Made by a program: the position numbers and the translations under genes. Below are positions 54,537 to 64,000 of a stretch of DNA of 64,000 nucleotides, one piece after another (within the stretch, counting starts at the first letter, position 1; every line of letters starts with the position of its first letter). The DNA is taken from contig OZ024786.1 of the NCBI GenBank assembly GCA_964017065.1, forward strand, positions 728,888-792,887. Direction: 5' to 3'. The notes beneath the pieces were generated by a model. That model saw only the letters and a list, made by a program, of their open reading frames with translations. It was not told where the DNA came from and ran no database searches. The stretch comes from Haliclona indistincta (Eukaryota; Porifera; Demospongiae; Haplosclerida; Chalinidae).

Positions 54537-55030
54537 CATGTATACCTAGAATGTTAAGTGGTTTGGTATAATTATTCATTTTGTGTACTTAAAATGACGT
54601 AGTGGTTCAATGTGATTGTGTTACACTGCTGTGAACATGAACTATTGTTTGATCACGATTGAACCTGTGTGTTTGTGTTTTACACCATCACTTTTGTGTG
54701 TATTGTGTTGTAATCCATTGTTGGTCTGTTGCTATTAATGTGTGACTGTGTATACATGTAACTGGTTCGAATTATGTGTGTAACTTATTGAACTTTGAGC
54801 TGGAAGAATGTCGCTATAATTATCGACAATTGTATGATTATTGTATACAGACAGGATTACGAACAGAGAGCACAGTATTGAGAAGCTACATAGCAAACAA
54901 TATGCATTTACCTCAGTCATACCATTAATTTTGATTGGAATTAGCTGTACTATAAACCCTATACAATGTAACTATCATACTTTGACCTCAATTAGTGTAT
55001 CAATAGGTTCAACTGATCAGAACTATTATT
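54537..55030. other. Spacer after TM copy 4
   Basis: Resembles the spacer after copy 1 (652-1130) including AACTGGTTCGAATTAT and the TTTGACCTCAATTAG block. No gene. Confidence 0.5.
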
Positions 55031-55097
55031 TTTGAGAAAAACCTAGGAAAACTGTATGATACATGATAGCTGATTTTAAGTACGTTAGTGGTCGATT
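55031..55097 (+). pseudogene. Short TM family fragment, broken by the LINE
   Basis: Bases matching copy 2 near 2545-2600 (ATACATGATAGCTGATTTTA, then AGTACGTTAGTGGTCGATTT) end abruptly at a CGATTAC repeat where LINE sequence begins. It shows that a further TM copy stood here. Confidence 0.6.
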
Positions 55098-57325
55098 TCC
55101 TACGATTACGATTACGATTTCCTACCCGAACATATTCCTACCTCTCCTCCTCACTTCACGGCATGGCAATATGATAAAGCTGATCTTGATGCAATCAACG
55201 AACACTTATCAACTGTGGAGTGGGAAACTTTGCTTCCCACTGACCCTGATCTTGCCTGGTCCACTTTTGTGGACACAATTTCTTTCGATTGTTCATCAAT
55301 TTACTCCTAAAAAGTTGTTGTGGCCTCTCCTCCTCCTGCTTGGCTATCTCGTCCACTTCTAAATAAAATTCATAAACGTCGGCGCCTCTTTCACCAGGCT
55401 CGTCTATCTAACTCAACTGAAAGCTGGTGTCAATTTCGATCTGTCAGAAATTCTATTGTCAATGATATTAGAAATGCGAAGAAGTCCTACCTAAACCTAC
55501 AAACTTCATCACCTCGCATTTTTTGAAACAATGTGAGATCTCTCCGTAAAAATAAATCACCAATTCCTGTCTTGAAATCCGATTCTACATCTGCCACTTC
55601 CGATCAAGATAAAGCTGAACTGTTAACTCTGCTTTCTCTAGTTTTTTTCACATCCAATCATGTCTCTCCTACCCCTTCTCTCCCTCCAATTGTCTCTTCT
55701 GAGTTTCCTGAACATCTGCTTTGCACCCCAACAGATATTTGCACACTAATTGCTGCACTTCCTTCAACCTCCTCTCCAGGCTCAGATGGCATCACTTCTT
55801 CTCTCCAAAAGGCAACTGCATTATCTATATCCGATCCTTTGGCATTTATTTTCAATCAATCCTTGTCTACCGGCATCTTCCCTTCTATCTGGAAGCATTC
55901 TATTATTGTCCCAATTCCTAAATTTTCCCCACCCTCTGACTCTCCTACCAACTATCGGCCTATCTCTCTTTTATCTATAGTCTCCAAACTTCTTGAAAAA
56001 CATGTCGCTGATATTCTCCTTGACCACTTTCTTACTAATTCCTTTATTTCACCTAATCAATTTGGCTTCATGCCCTCTCGTTCCACCTCTGATGCCATGA
56101 TTTCAGTTTGCCACACTATTCTCTCAGATATGGACCGCTCCACACCAATCTGTGGCATCTTTCTTGATTTAAAGAAGGCTTTTGACTCTGTCAGTCACAC
56201 TTCTCTCCTGAGTCAGCTTTTCTCTATTAATCTTCCCAACCACATTAATTTTGTCATTGGCTTGCTTCCTATCTCTCTGGTCGTACCCAATCAGCAGAGT
56301 TGCCAAGAGTGTTTCTTCTCCTCAGTCCGTTTTGTCTGGTGTCCCTCAGGGGTCCATACTAGGTCCTCTGCTTTTCATTTTTTTACATCAATGACATAGT
56401 CACTCTTATACCCACACTTCTCTTTAAACTTGTTTCTCTATGCTGATGATATGCTTCTTCTTCATCCATTGAATCATACTGCTGATATTGCCACTATCAA
56501 TTCATTGCTCTCTGATATTCACTGCTGGCTCTCCTCTAGATCACTTAACATCAACTTACAAAAATCAAAATTCATGTTTTTTTCACTTCGTCCACAATCA
56601 TTTTTTGACTCACTACCCCCTGTGCAAATCAGCAATATCCCTCTTGACAGAGTCTACTCCTACAAATACCTTGGGCTAACCTTTCAGCCCAATTTGTCAT
56701 GGTCTTCTCACATTCATAATGTTAGAATGAAAGCAAGGAAACGCCTTGGGCTAATCTACAGGCATTTTTACCACCACTGCCCCTCATCTACTCTACTTAC
56801 ACTATACAAAATGTTGGTTCACCCAATCTTAGAGTACGGTGCTGCTATCTGGGATCCACCTTCACTAACTGCAATCTCATCTCTTGAATCTGTTCAACAT
56901 TTTGCTTTAAAAATGGCATCTAAATCGTGGGCTTCCAGTTATCCATCTCTTCTTTCCCTATTTGCTATAAAGCCTCTTGAACAGAGAAGAAAAATTTGCA
57001 AAGCTTCCTCTCTGTTCAAACTCAAATTTGGTTTTTCTCATTCAATCAATAATTGCCCTCTCATATCACCTTTCCCGCCTCCGCATTTCTCCCGCAATTA
57101 TAATAGACATGATTTTGCCCCTATCTTCTGCAAATCAGCTACTTATATGAATTCATTTTATCCCATCTCTATCAAGCTCTGGAACTCTCTTCCCTCTTGT
57201 ATCAAATCTACTGATTCTTTTTCTCTATTTAAGTCCAAGCTATTTACTATCTTTTAGATCACTAACTCCTTCATTCATTAGCATTATTGCTATTTCACAT
57301 TTCTTTTTGAAATGAAAAAAAAAGA
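55098..57325 (+). mobile_element. 5'-truncated, frameshifted LINE (non-LTR retrotransposon)
   Basis: Reverse transcriptase motifs are seen in order: PGSDGITSSL, TNYRPISLL, FLDLKKAFDSV, a GVPQGSILGPLL motif readable only in a shifted frame near 56330, FLYADDMLL, and a C-terminal YPISIKLWNSLPSCI. The longest frames are 55533-56399 and 56430-57257, broken by shifts near 56320-56430. The 3' end has a short A-run (about 57316-57325). Truncation inside the 5' ORF region and the A-tail fit target-primed reverse transcription. The clade is probably near CR1/L2/Rex, judged only from the C-terminal motif. Confidence 0.85.
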
Positions 57326-57707
57326 ATGACCTCATCTCTCTGACCAATGACCGCCTCCCGGTCGCGGGAAAGCGCGATCAAAACAACCAACCACGCCCAG
57401 CAAGAGCAGAAGTGCTCAGCGCTGTATCGTTTCATTCTCTGAACACCAGTTAGTTTATTGAGGCTGATCAAAACTTCATTTGCAAGGAAGGAGGACGGCT
57501 ACGTTAAACACGCCCGTACGTTTCGATGCTTGTTTGCAGTTGCAGAAACACTAAGGGGCGGGGCTCGTTATCAACAAACTAATCGCGTGATGAGATTGGC
57601 TGCTTCCTAGCGTACGTACCCTTTGCCCTTTGTACTCATCTTGTACTACAATCTAAGAGCTAAGGCTGTCACAAACAAAATCTTTCTTAAGCACTAAAGC
57701 CGAGACG
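57326..57707 (+). promoter_or_regulatory. Putative promoter block of TM copy 5
   Basis: Duplicate of 52385-52753, including the GC-box-like GGGGCGGGGCTCGTTATC at about 57553. It lies immediately after the LINE tail, so the LINE ends close to the duplicated block. Confidence 0.4.
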
Positions 57708-57992
57708 ATGCAGACCGAAGGTACAACAGTAGTTGAGCTGGATAACCTCCAAGCAGACGTTTCCTCGCCACCCAAGGTGACTGATCTCGATATCAACAGA
57801 GAGTGTCAAGTGCTACTAACCGCTCTGGCTAAAATAGGCTCCGTTCAAGAGGAAGATGATAGTAGTGATGCAATCTATTATGGGCTCATGGAAGGAAGGA
57901 GATGCAGTGGATGTCAAGGCTATTTTAATCGTTGCAGTTGTAATGCTGATTGTTGTGTTCCTGTGGTCGACCATCTATCTAATTTAATCTAG
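57708..57992 (+). pseudogene. TM family copy 5, N-terminal fragment
   Basis: 94 codons from ATG 57708 (MQTEGTTVVELDNLQADV) through the Cys-rich motif (RCSGCQGYFNRCSCNADCC) and VPVVD; then homology stops and a new end (HLSNLI, stop) follows. No membrane helix remains. The truncated frame could still make a small Cys-rich soluble protein, but loss of a real gene is more likely. Confidence 0.6.
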
Positions 57993-58684
57993 TACATGTA
58001 ACTGTTTGTATTTTCTTTTGATTGGTACCGTTGAAGCTTTTTTGCTACTGGTACAGCCATGCAAAATTGTCATAAAAAAGTGGAATTATAATAGAGAGAG
58101 CAGAATTTATTTCAATACTAGCAGCAACTTCTGACTCCAAAGGATTCAAGGAAATGTCGTGATGGTTTTGGTTATAAGATAGATAATAATGAATTTTATT
58201 TCTGTGCGAGGCAAATACATGCTGTAAGTATACCTAGTACTGAATGTTTATGATTCAGTTATTTGTATTTCTGTTATCTCCTTTACATACTGTTGCAATG
58301 ATCGATTATCAGATTTTGTGCCGAGAAGAGCCAATGTGTAGTATACTAACAACAATACGCATCCTATGATATCATTATTCATGATCATTCAGTCATAGGC
58401 ATGTACTTTGACCTATGCTAGACATGATTGATAGTTACCTTTGACCTCAAATAGTTGGTACAATAGGTCCAACCACTCCAACGTATTACTATCACTCTTG
58501 TACTCATCGTCAGCGGCACAATTATCATGTTACGTGAAGTTGTCGATCTTCTACTCAACGCTCAGTGTGCTGGATGTTGGGGCTCATTACCACGCATCAA
58601 CCACGTGCTGGACTTTAGCTACCACGACAGACATATAGATCGAAGCTGCCAGTACAATCATCATGGAGGTTGTTTAGTAGACTA
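57993..58684. other. Spacer with TM-family intergenic sequence
   Basis: No gene. The block near 58438-58530 (TTTGACCTCAAATAG ... CGTATTACTATCA) is a copy of 1085-1170. Confidence 0.4.
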
Positions 58685-58905
58685 TGGACAAAGAGGGCAC
58701 TGGTGTACCTTAGTTTGATCAGTTGAATGCTTTGAACGCATCATAAGAGAGACTAGATGAGTGAGTATTTGCTGTAAAGCACTGCCCACACTCCTCACAC
58801 GAGTAAGGTGTCTCTTCAGTGTGAGTACGGATATGACATTGCAAAATCGCAGCTCTCTATCTTTGGTAGAGAGTACGCTGCAGATGAGAAGGCAGATGCC
58901 TTTTG
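58685..58905 (-). pseudogene. Decayed zinc-finger modules beyond the stop codon
   Basis: On the minus strand the text matches the finger repeats of the gene at 59136-63436: GTGAGGAGTGTGGGCAGTGC, the linker-coding CACACTGAAGAGACACC (the usual GGAGAGAAACC is changed) and TCAACTGATCAAACTAAGG. Frames are broken. This is a former C-terminal extension of the array or a decayed duplicate. Confidence 0.6.
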
Positions 58906-59135
58906 ATTATTTTCACTAAGTCGCAAAACATATGGATCAAACAAATTTCATAATGTACATGTATAATGACAGGTCATGTTGTTATAGTAACGGTGGTTTA
59001 TGCAAAGGAATATTGATTGACATAAATTACTTGAATAATATCTTTGATAATATGAACAGTGAGAAATAGCAGTGTGATACACCACTGCAACCTATAGCTA
59101 AAGTAGTTGATGCACTCAATGAAGAGCTGACCAAC

Positions 59136-62100
59136 TCAATGCATTCTTCGCTTATGCGTATTACAAGTTGAGTGCCTGGTGAAGCTCTGCCCACAAATAT
59201 CACACGAGTATGGCTTCCCTCCAGTGTGAATACGGATATGACATAGCATAATCGCAGCACCACCTTTGGTAGAGTATGGACAATGAGGGCACTGGTGTAC
59301 CTTAGCTTGATCAGTTGAATGTTTGATACGAATATGGCGAGAGAGACCAGAACGATGAGAAAAACTCTGCCCACATTCCTTGCATGAGTATGGTTTCTCT
59401 CCAGTGTGAATTCGGATGTGACGTTGCAAAGCCCCAGCACTATCTTTGGTAGAGTATGGACAATGAGGGCACTGGTGTACCTTAGCTTGATCAGTTGAAT
59501 GCTTAGTACGCATATGATAAGAAAGACCAGAATAATCAGAAAAGCAACGATCACATTCCTCGCATGAGTATGGTTTCTCTCCAGTGTGAGTTCGGATGTG
59601 CCGTTTCAAAATCGCAGCGCTATCTTTGGTAGAGTATGGACAATGAGGGCACTGGTGTACCTTGGTTCGATCAGTTGAATGCTTTGTACGCACATGATAA
59701 GAGAGACCAGAACGATGAGTATAGCACCGCCCGCAAATATCACACGAGAATAGCTTCTCTCTAGTGTGAGTTCGGATGTGACATTTCATAATCGCAGCAC
59801 CAGGGCACTGGAGTACCTCAGCTTGATCAGTTGAATGCTTTGTACGCACATGGGCACTGAGATTCACAGATCGAGTAAAGCTCTGCCCACAATCCTCACA
59901 TAAGTATGCTGGTTTCTCTCCAGTGTGAGTACGGATGTGATTTTCTAAATGCTCAGATCTCTTGGCTAAGTAAGGACAATGAGGGCACTGGTGTGACTTG
60001 CTAGGACAAGGTCGAGAGGTGTAAGACAAACTCGATTTCGGATGTCTTGACACTTTCTTAGTGAACATGTAGGCTTGACTACTCAGTGCAGTACTGTGGT
60101 CAGAGATCACATCCTGTTCTATGGCCTGCAAAGCATTAAAATGATTTTTTTGAGGAAGTAATAATTAATTCAATGCAAAAAATGCAAGCTGACCTCTTCA
60201 CAATGTTGATCACTATCTTCGTCATTTGTCACATCTTGTTCTACATTATTCACTGACATATCTTGGTCTTCTCCTGTCCCTTTGTCCTCTTCCATCACCA
60301 CATGATGACTCATTGCCACACCCACATCACCGGCTTCACTACAACTAGTCTATTAGATAATACAAAGGCCTCACAATAACACTATACATGTACTTACACT
60401 TACATCCTCTTTAACATTTTCTTGACAATCCTCATTGTTTGTCTCCTCCTGGCGCTCCTTTGTCAGTGCTTCTTCCTCCATCACCATATGCTCACGATCT
60501 CCTCTCTGAGTACGGTTGTCATGATGAGAAGTCTTGGTAGCATAAACACAACGTGTACGTCGTGTGGGACGACCAGAAATATCTTTATTAGATGTTGGAT
60601 GGACTTTTCTCATATGATTACTGAGATGTGTAGATTGAGCAAAGCCCTGTCCACATTCTTGGCATAAGAATGGTTTCTCTCCGGTGTGTGTGTGGATGTG
60701 ACGCTTTAAATTAATATGTTTATTGCTTGAGTACAAGCAATGTGGGCACTGGTGTAACTTCCTGCGTCTCCCAGGTCGTTTGGACCTTCTTGTACTTGTT
60801 GACTTTTCTACAAGTACGCTAGCAGCACTATCAAGTTCCATGATCTATAATGTGATGATATAGCACAAAACACTAAATAATTACATGGTTCACCTCTTCT
60901 TCATAGTGCCCATCATTGCTACTATTCAAATGATCTATCAAATACTCATTTCCTTCCTCGGTATTTTGGTGTTCATATTCGTCCTCATCCTGGTTCTCAC
61001 ACTCTGCCTTTGTCTGGCTCTCATGTTCTACCTCATTCTCATCCTGGTCTTCTATTCTAAGTCTGTTCTCCTCGACCAGCACTTGTAGTCCTTGGTTACC
61101 GACTTTCACGTCCAAAACAGAGCTAGCCTAAAGCATGCAATCAGTTCATTATCAGGTTGAATTATTGATTACTGACCAAAGTTTCTTCACATTCACCACC
61201 ATTCGCCCGCCAGTCCTGCACGTCAACCTGATCTCCTGTCAGCCTGTCTTCCTCTATCAAATTATGTACTTTTTGATGTCTCTCCGCAAGTCCCAAGATG
61301 TTAAAACTATCCTAAAAAGCATTTTCTCTGAAGAACACTAAATGCATTGTTTTACTCACCTCCTCCGCTAATTCGTTGTCATTGTTCAGTTGATGGTCAT
61401 TCACCAATTCAATGTGGTCTTCCTCTGTATCCTCCATTAGCACTATCTGACAATCTCCATGCTGTGTATTGTTCTCAACCACTTGAACATGATTATCGGA
61501 GAACGTTTTGCAATAGGCCTGTTTAGCGTTCTGCATACGATGATCTAATTGTGCAAAATATATAAAGCCTACAGTGTAAATGCATTTGTTGACTCACAAA
61601 CAGTCTCTACTGTGACCAGTTCAATGAGAGGGTTGAGTGAGTGTATCTGATCACTGACGACTGATAGCTCCTCAAATAGCTCACCCAGTCTCTGATAATA
61701 GTGAGAGACAGTGCAGCAGACAGGTGAGTAAGGTTGGTACCTTATCATGACTCTCACTGCTTTCCTCATCTCTCATCATGTGTATGCACACACACGTTAC
61801 AATGGAGTATCGTAGCTGTAGCAAGTACTGTAGCTTCACATCACTCCACTCCTGTTGCCGCTCCTCAAGGCCACGCCTCTTCTTGTTGACTGCATCCTCT
61901 GTGACCAGCTGTATACACTCTGAACAGACCATCACAGTACATGCTATAGTATAGTGTCTCAGTTAGCCACACCTTCCATAGTGTCCAAGATACTGATGGC
62001 TGCCTCTAAGTGTGTGTCCTGGTCAGCAGTATTGAGCTCTGAGAACAAATCAGTGTACTTCTGTGAGAAAGAAATGAGTCATGATAAGCTATTGCCACAC

Positions 62101-63436
62101 CCACCCACTCACCATGCCCATTGTCTTAATCCATTGTTCTTCATGATCGATCACTGATGAGAGCGTCCTCCATCGATCCTCTAACTCCTTCAACTCTAAC
62201 CTGGTCTTTGTCAATGTTTCTCTCACTTCTGTTTCCTCTACTCGTTGCTCTATCACACTGTTCTCCAGATGCCATATCCTCTCACTCAGCTGCTCCTGTC
62301 TCCCAAGGTTAGTGAACCTCTTTGTCTTCAGTTCAGTCATTGTTGCTGCAAATTCCACAAAGAAGGTGCACATGTCATCATGTAATTCACTCTTGAGTTT
62401 TTCAGTTGAGTGCACTATAGCTAGTACACCAGTATATACTGTGTGACGTGTGTCTCTTACTGATCTTGTCCGCAATATTGCCACATACAGCTCTCTCTTG
62501 CTCCACTATCTCTCTCTCCTTCTCTACTACCTCCAATGCTTCAACACGTTGCTTCTCTAGTTCCTCAAGAGTCACTGTATCCTTTTCCTCCTGCTCTGTT
62601 AAGTGTATAAAATTAATATATCAGTATAATGATATGAAGTGTGTCTCTTACTGATTTTGTCTGCAATACTCTCATACACAGCTCTCTCGCGCTCCACAAT
62701 CTTCCTCTCCTTCTCTACTAGGTTCAATGCTTCAACACGTTGCTTCTCTAGTTCCTCAAGAGTCACTGTATCCTCTTCCTCCTGCTCTCTCCTCTTCACC
62801 AGCTCACAGTTCCTCACAGCTTCTTCAACAGCCTCCTCTGTTAGTAGACGACAATTGGTTACTGAATTATTTTGCTTTTTTATAAACAAAATCTAATAAT
62901 ATTTATTGAGAACGATTTTGTGAACAAGCTTGTAAACAAGTTGTGACAAGCATCGAGCATTTTGATGTCTATATACCTGATAACTGTTCACATTTCTTCA
63001 ACTCCTCTCTCGTCCTATCTTCCTCTCCCTCCACTAAACTATCCAAGTAGCTCTTGTAAGCTCTGCCGTATTCGTCCAGTGCTGGTGTGTGTGGGACCAG
63101 TCGACCATATTGGTAGGCAAGGTCAAGATGGTCGAGTACTTGAGTGGGTGTAACCGTAGGGAGATTGTAAGTGTGAGCTAGTGAGAGGACCTGGTCAATC
63201 TTGGCTAACAGTTGATTAGGAATGGCTGAAGAGGAGAGAGTTTGAGTTGGATCACCATACTATAACCAGTTTGCTAACCATTGGCACGTGTTGCTGATGA
63301 CGTCACTGTTTCTGCTATATAGCGGCGTCTAGCGGACAGATCGTTCACTATACGAGGAGGACAACATTACTAGTAACACTATACACATGACAGACTTACC
63401 AGATCTGCTCAATAGCTCGGTACTGCAAACAGACAT
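59136..63436 (-). CDS. C2H2 zinc-finger protein with N-terminal coiled coils, 14 exons
   Basis: My exon model (minus strand; all introns GT-AG and phases consistent) is 63436-63400, 63225-62977, 62837-62652, 62595-62461, 62414-62113, 62060-61973, 61919-61741, 61691-61598, 61544-61360, 61311-61177, 61127-60894, 60844-60404, 60349-60194, 60125-59136. It codes for about 1136 residues. Exons 1-8 give helical, Glu/Lys-rich coiled coils (for example TVTLEELEKQRVEAL). Exons 9-11 and 13 are acidic linkers. Exon 12 has two fingers (HQCPHCLYSS..., FLCQECGQGF...) and the last exon about nine more, alternating HQCPHCPYS and YSCxxCGQSF types with THTGEKP linkers. One finger has lost its second Cys (LQCPGAAIMKCH). 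Introns are mostly 46-70 bp. It is probably a nuclear DNA-binding protein; its target is unknown. Exon 4 duplicates the 3' part of exon 3. Confidence 0.8.
62461..62837 (-). repeat. Tandem exon duplication inside the zinc-finger gene
   Basis: Exon 4 (62461-62595) and the 3' part of exon 3 (62652-62785) share most bases, including ACAGTGACTCTTGAGGAACT, AAGCAACGTGTTGAAGCATT and the splice donor ATCAGTAAGAGACACAC. The duplication keeps the intron phase (1-1), so it lengthens the coiled coil without shifting the frame. Confidence 0.8.
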
Positions 63437-63799
63437 CGCCTCGAACACACGTCGTATGCACGTAAACTGAAAAGTAGGTGTGTCGTGTTATGAGCGCGAA
63501 ATTCAAGCAATGAATGGTTGTAGTGCGAGCGAACTACGTTTGTCATGGTAACTCTTTACCTTTCCTGGTATCGTGAATAGTGTACATGTGCTCACTAATA
63601 GTTTTCCAGTAAGATAATCCTGCGGAGCTCACATGTGGTACACAGGTGTTCTCGAACACCTGTGCCTCTGACCATTGCTACCAAATGTTTCCATCTTGGA
63701 TAGCTGACGTTATGCCCATGCCTGAAGTTGACTCTTTTGTTGAATTTGATATGTCTCCGATTCAGTACTCCTGGTTTAGTAAAGGGCATTCTTAAATCT
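63437..63799. other. 5' flank of the zinc-finger gene
   Basis: The likely promoter lies here; no TATA box or other clear element is seen. A small hairpin ACAGGTGTTC / GAACACCTGTG is at 63641-63663. A 64-codon minus-strand frame (63789-63595) has no recognisable motif. Confidence 0.35.
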
Positions 63800-63801
63800 A
63801 G

Positions 63802-64000
63802 ATCATCTGGCTCCTCCCTGGGGACGATGGCATTTCATACCATCATCTTAAAAAACTGCCGTCTACCCATCTATTCCTGACCACCCTCTTCTCTAAAATT
63901 CTTCTCGATTCACAAGCTCCTCCTGCTTCGTGGGGCAGTGCAAGATTGAAATTAATTTATAAGCGCGGTGCTGCTACCGACCCTGGTAATTTTCGGCCAA
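63802..64000 (+). mobile_element. LINE reverse transcriptase fragment running off the window
   Basis: One open frame from after a TAG at 63799-63801 to the window end reads LLPGDDGISYHHLKKLPSTH and, further on, ASWGSARLKLIYKRGAATDP, then GNFRP. This is the start of a non-LTR reverse transcriptase (PG-x-DG-I ... K ... D-P-x-N-F-R-P-I). It differs from the LINE at 55098, so it belongs to another family. Confidence 0.75.

Noticed and set aside
63595..63789. Small gene divergent from the zinc-finger gene
   Set aside because: 64 codons with basic composition but no recognisable motif or homologous copy in the window; likely chance.

Overview
The window is nuclear DNA from a transposon-rich metazoan with small introns. 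A 14-exon zinc-finger gene has introns of mostly 46-70 bp. A TRIM-NHL gene and a membrane-anchored multicopper oxidase are single-exon. A sponge (demosponge-like) host is my best inference from the compact gene structure and family content; no species marker was found and no search was run.

Layout. (1) 1-15,230: the 3' end of a multi-pass membrane protein gene (TM copy 1), a decayed TM copy 2, a TRIM-NHL gene split by a transposon, and a multicopper-oxidase (MCO) pseudogene burst by nested insertions. (2) 15,230-35,280: almost only repeats, including palindromes, hAT, mariner, Mutator-like (9-10 bp target duplication) and TTAA elements, tRNA-headed repeats and a THAP fragment. (3) 35,367-37,958: an intact membrane-anchored MCO gene. 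(4) 38,800-42,600: more repeats and an intact Crypton-like tyrosine recombinase. (5) 42,736-57,992: TM copy 3 (split by a 3.0 kb CACTA-like element), an intact TRIM-NHL gene, a second MCO pseudogene, TM copy 4, a dead LINE and a truncated TM copy 5. (6) 58,700-63,436: a C2H2 zinc-finger gene on the minus strand. (7) A second LINE enters at the right edge.

How it fits together. The order TM gene - TRIM-NHL - MCO occurs twice (1,242-14,340 and 42,736-52,000). Flanking-sequence remnants at 14,390-15,230 and 23,404-23,575 suggest further units, so the locus looks like an old tandem array of a three-gene block later broken by transposons. At least one TRIM-NHL and one MCO stay intact, while every full-length TM copy carries stops or frameshifts.

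Most unusual signal: a set of short terminal-inverted-repeat elements (5663-6567, 28194-29018, 32102-32659, and less completely 31263-31831 and 40254 onward). They begin TAG/TAA, make 9-10 bp target duplications where both ends are present, and carry the first codons of a RecQ-like helicase about 170-196 bp inside one end. In two of them a Cys2...Cys2 zinc-binding ORF starts about 200-215 bp inside the other end. They look like internal-deletion derivatives of an autonomous two-gene transposon that I do not recognise.
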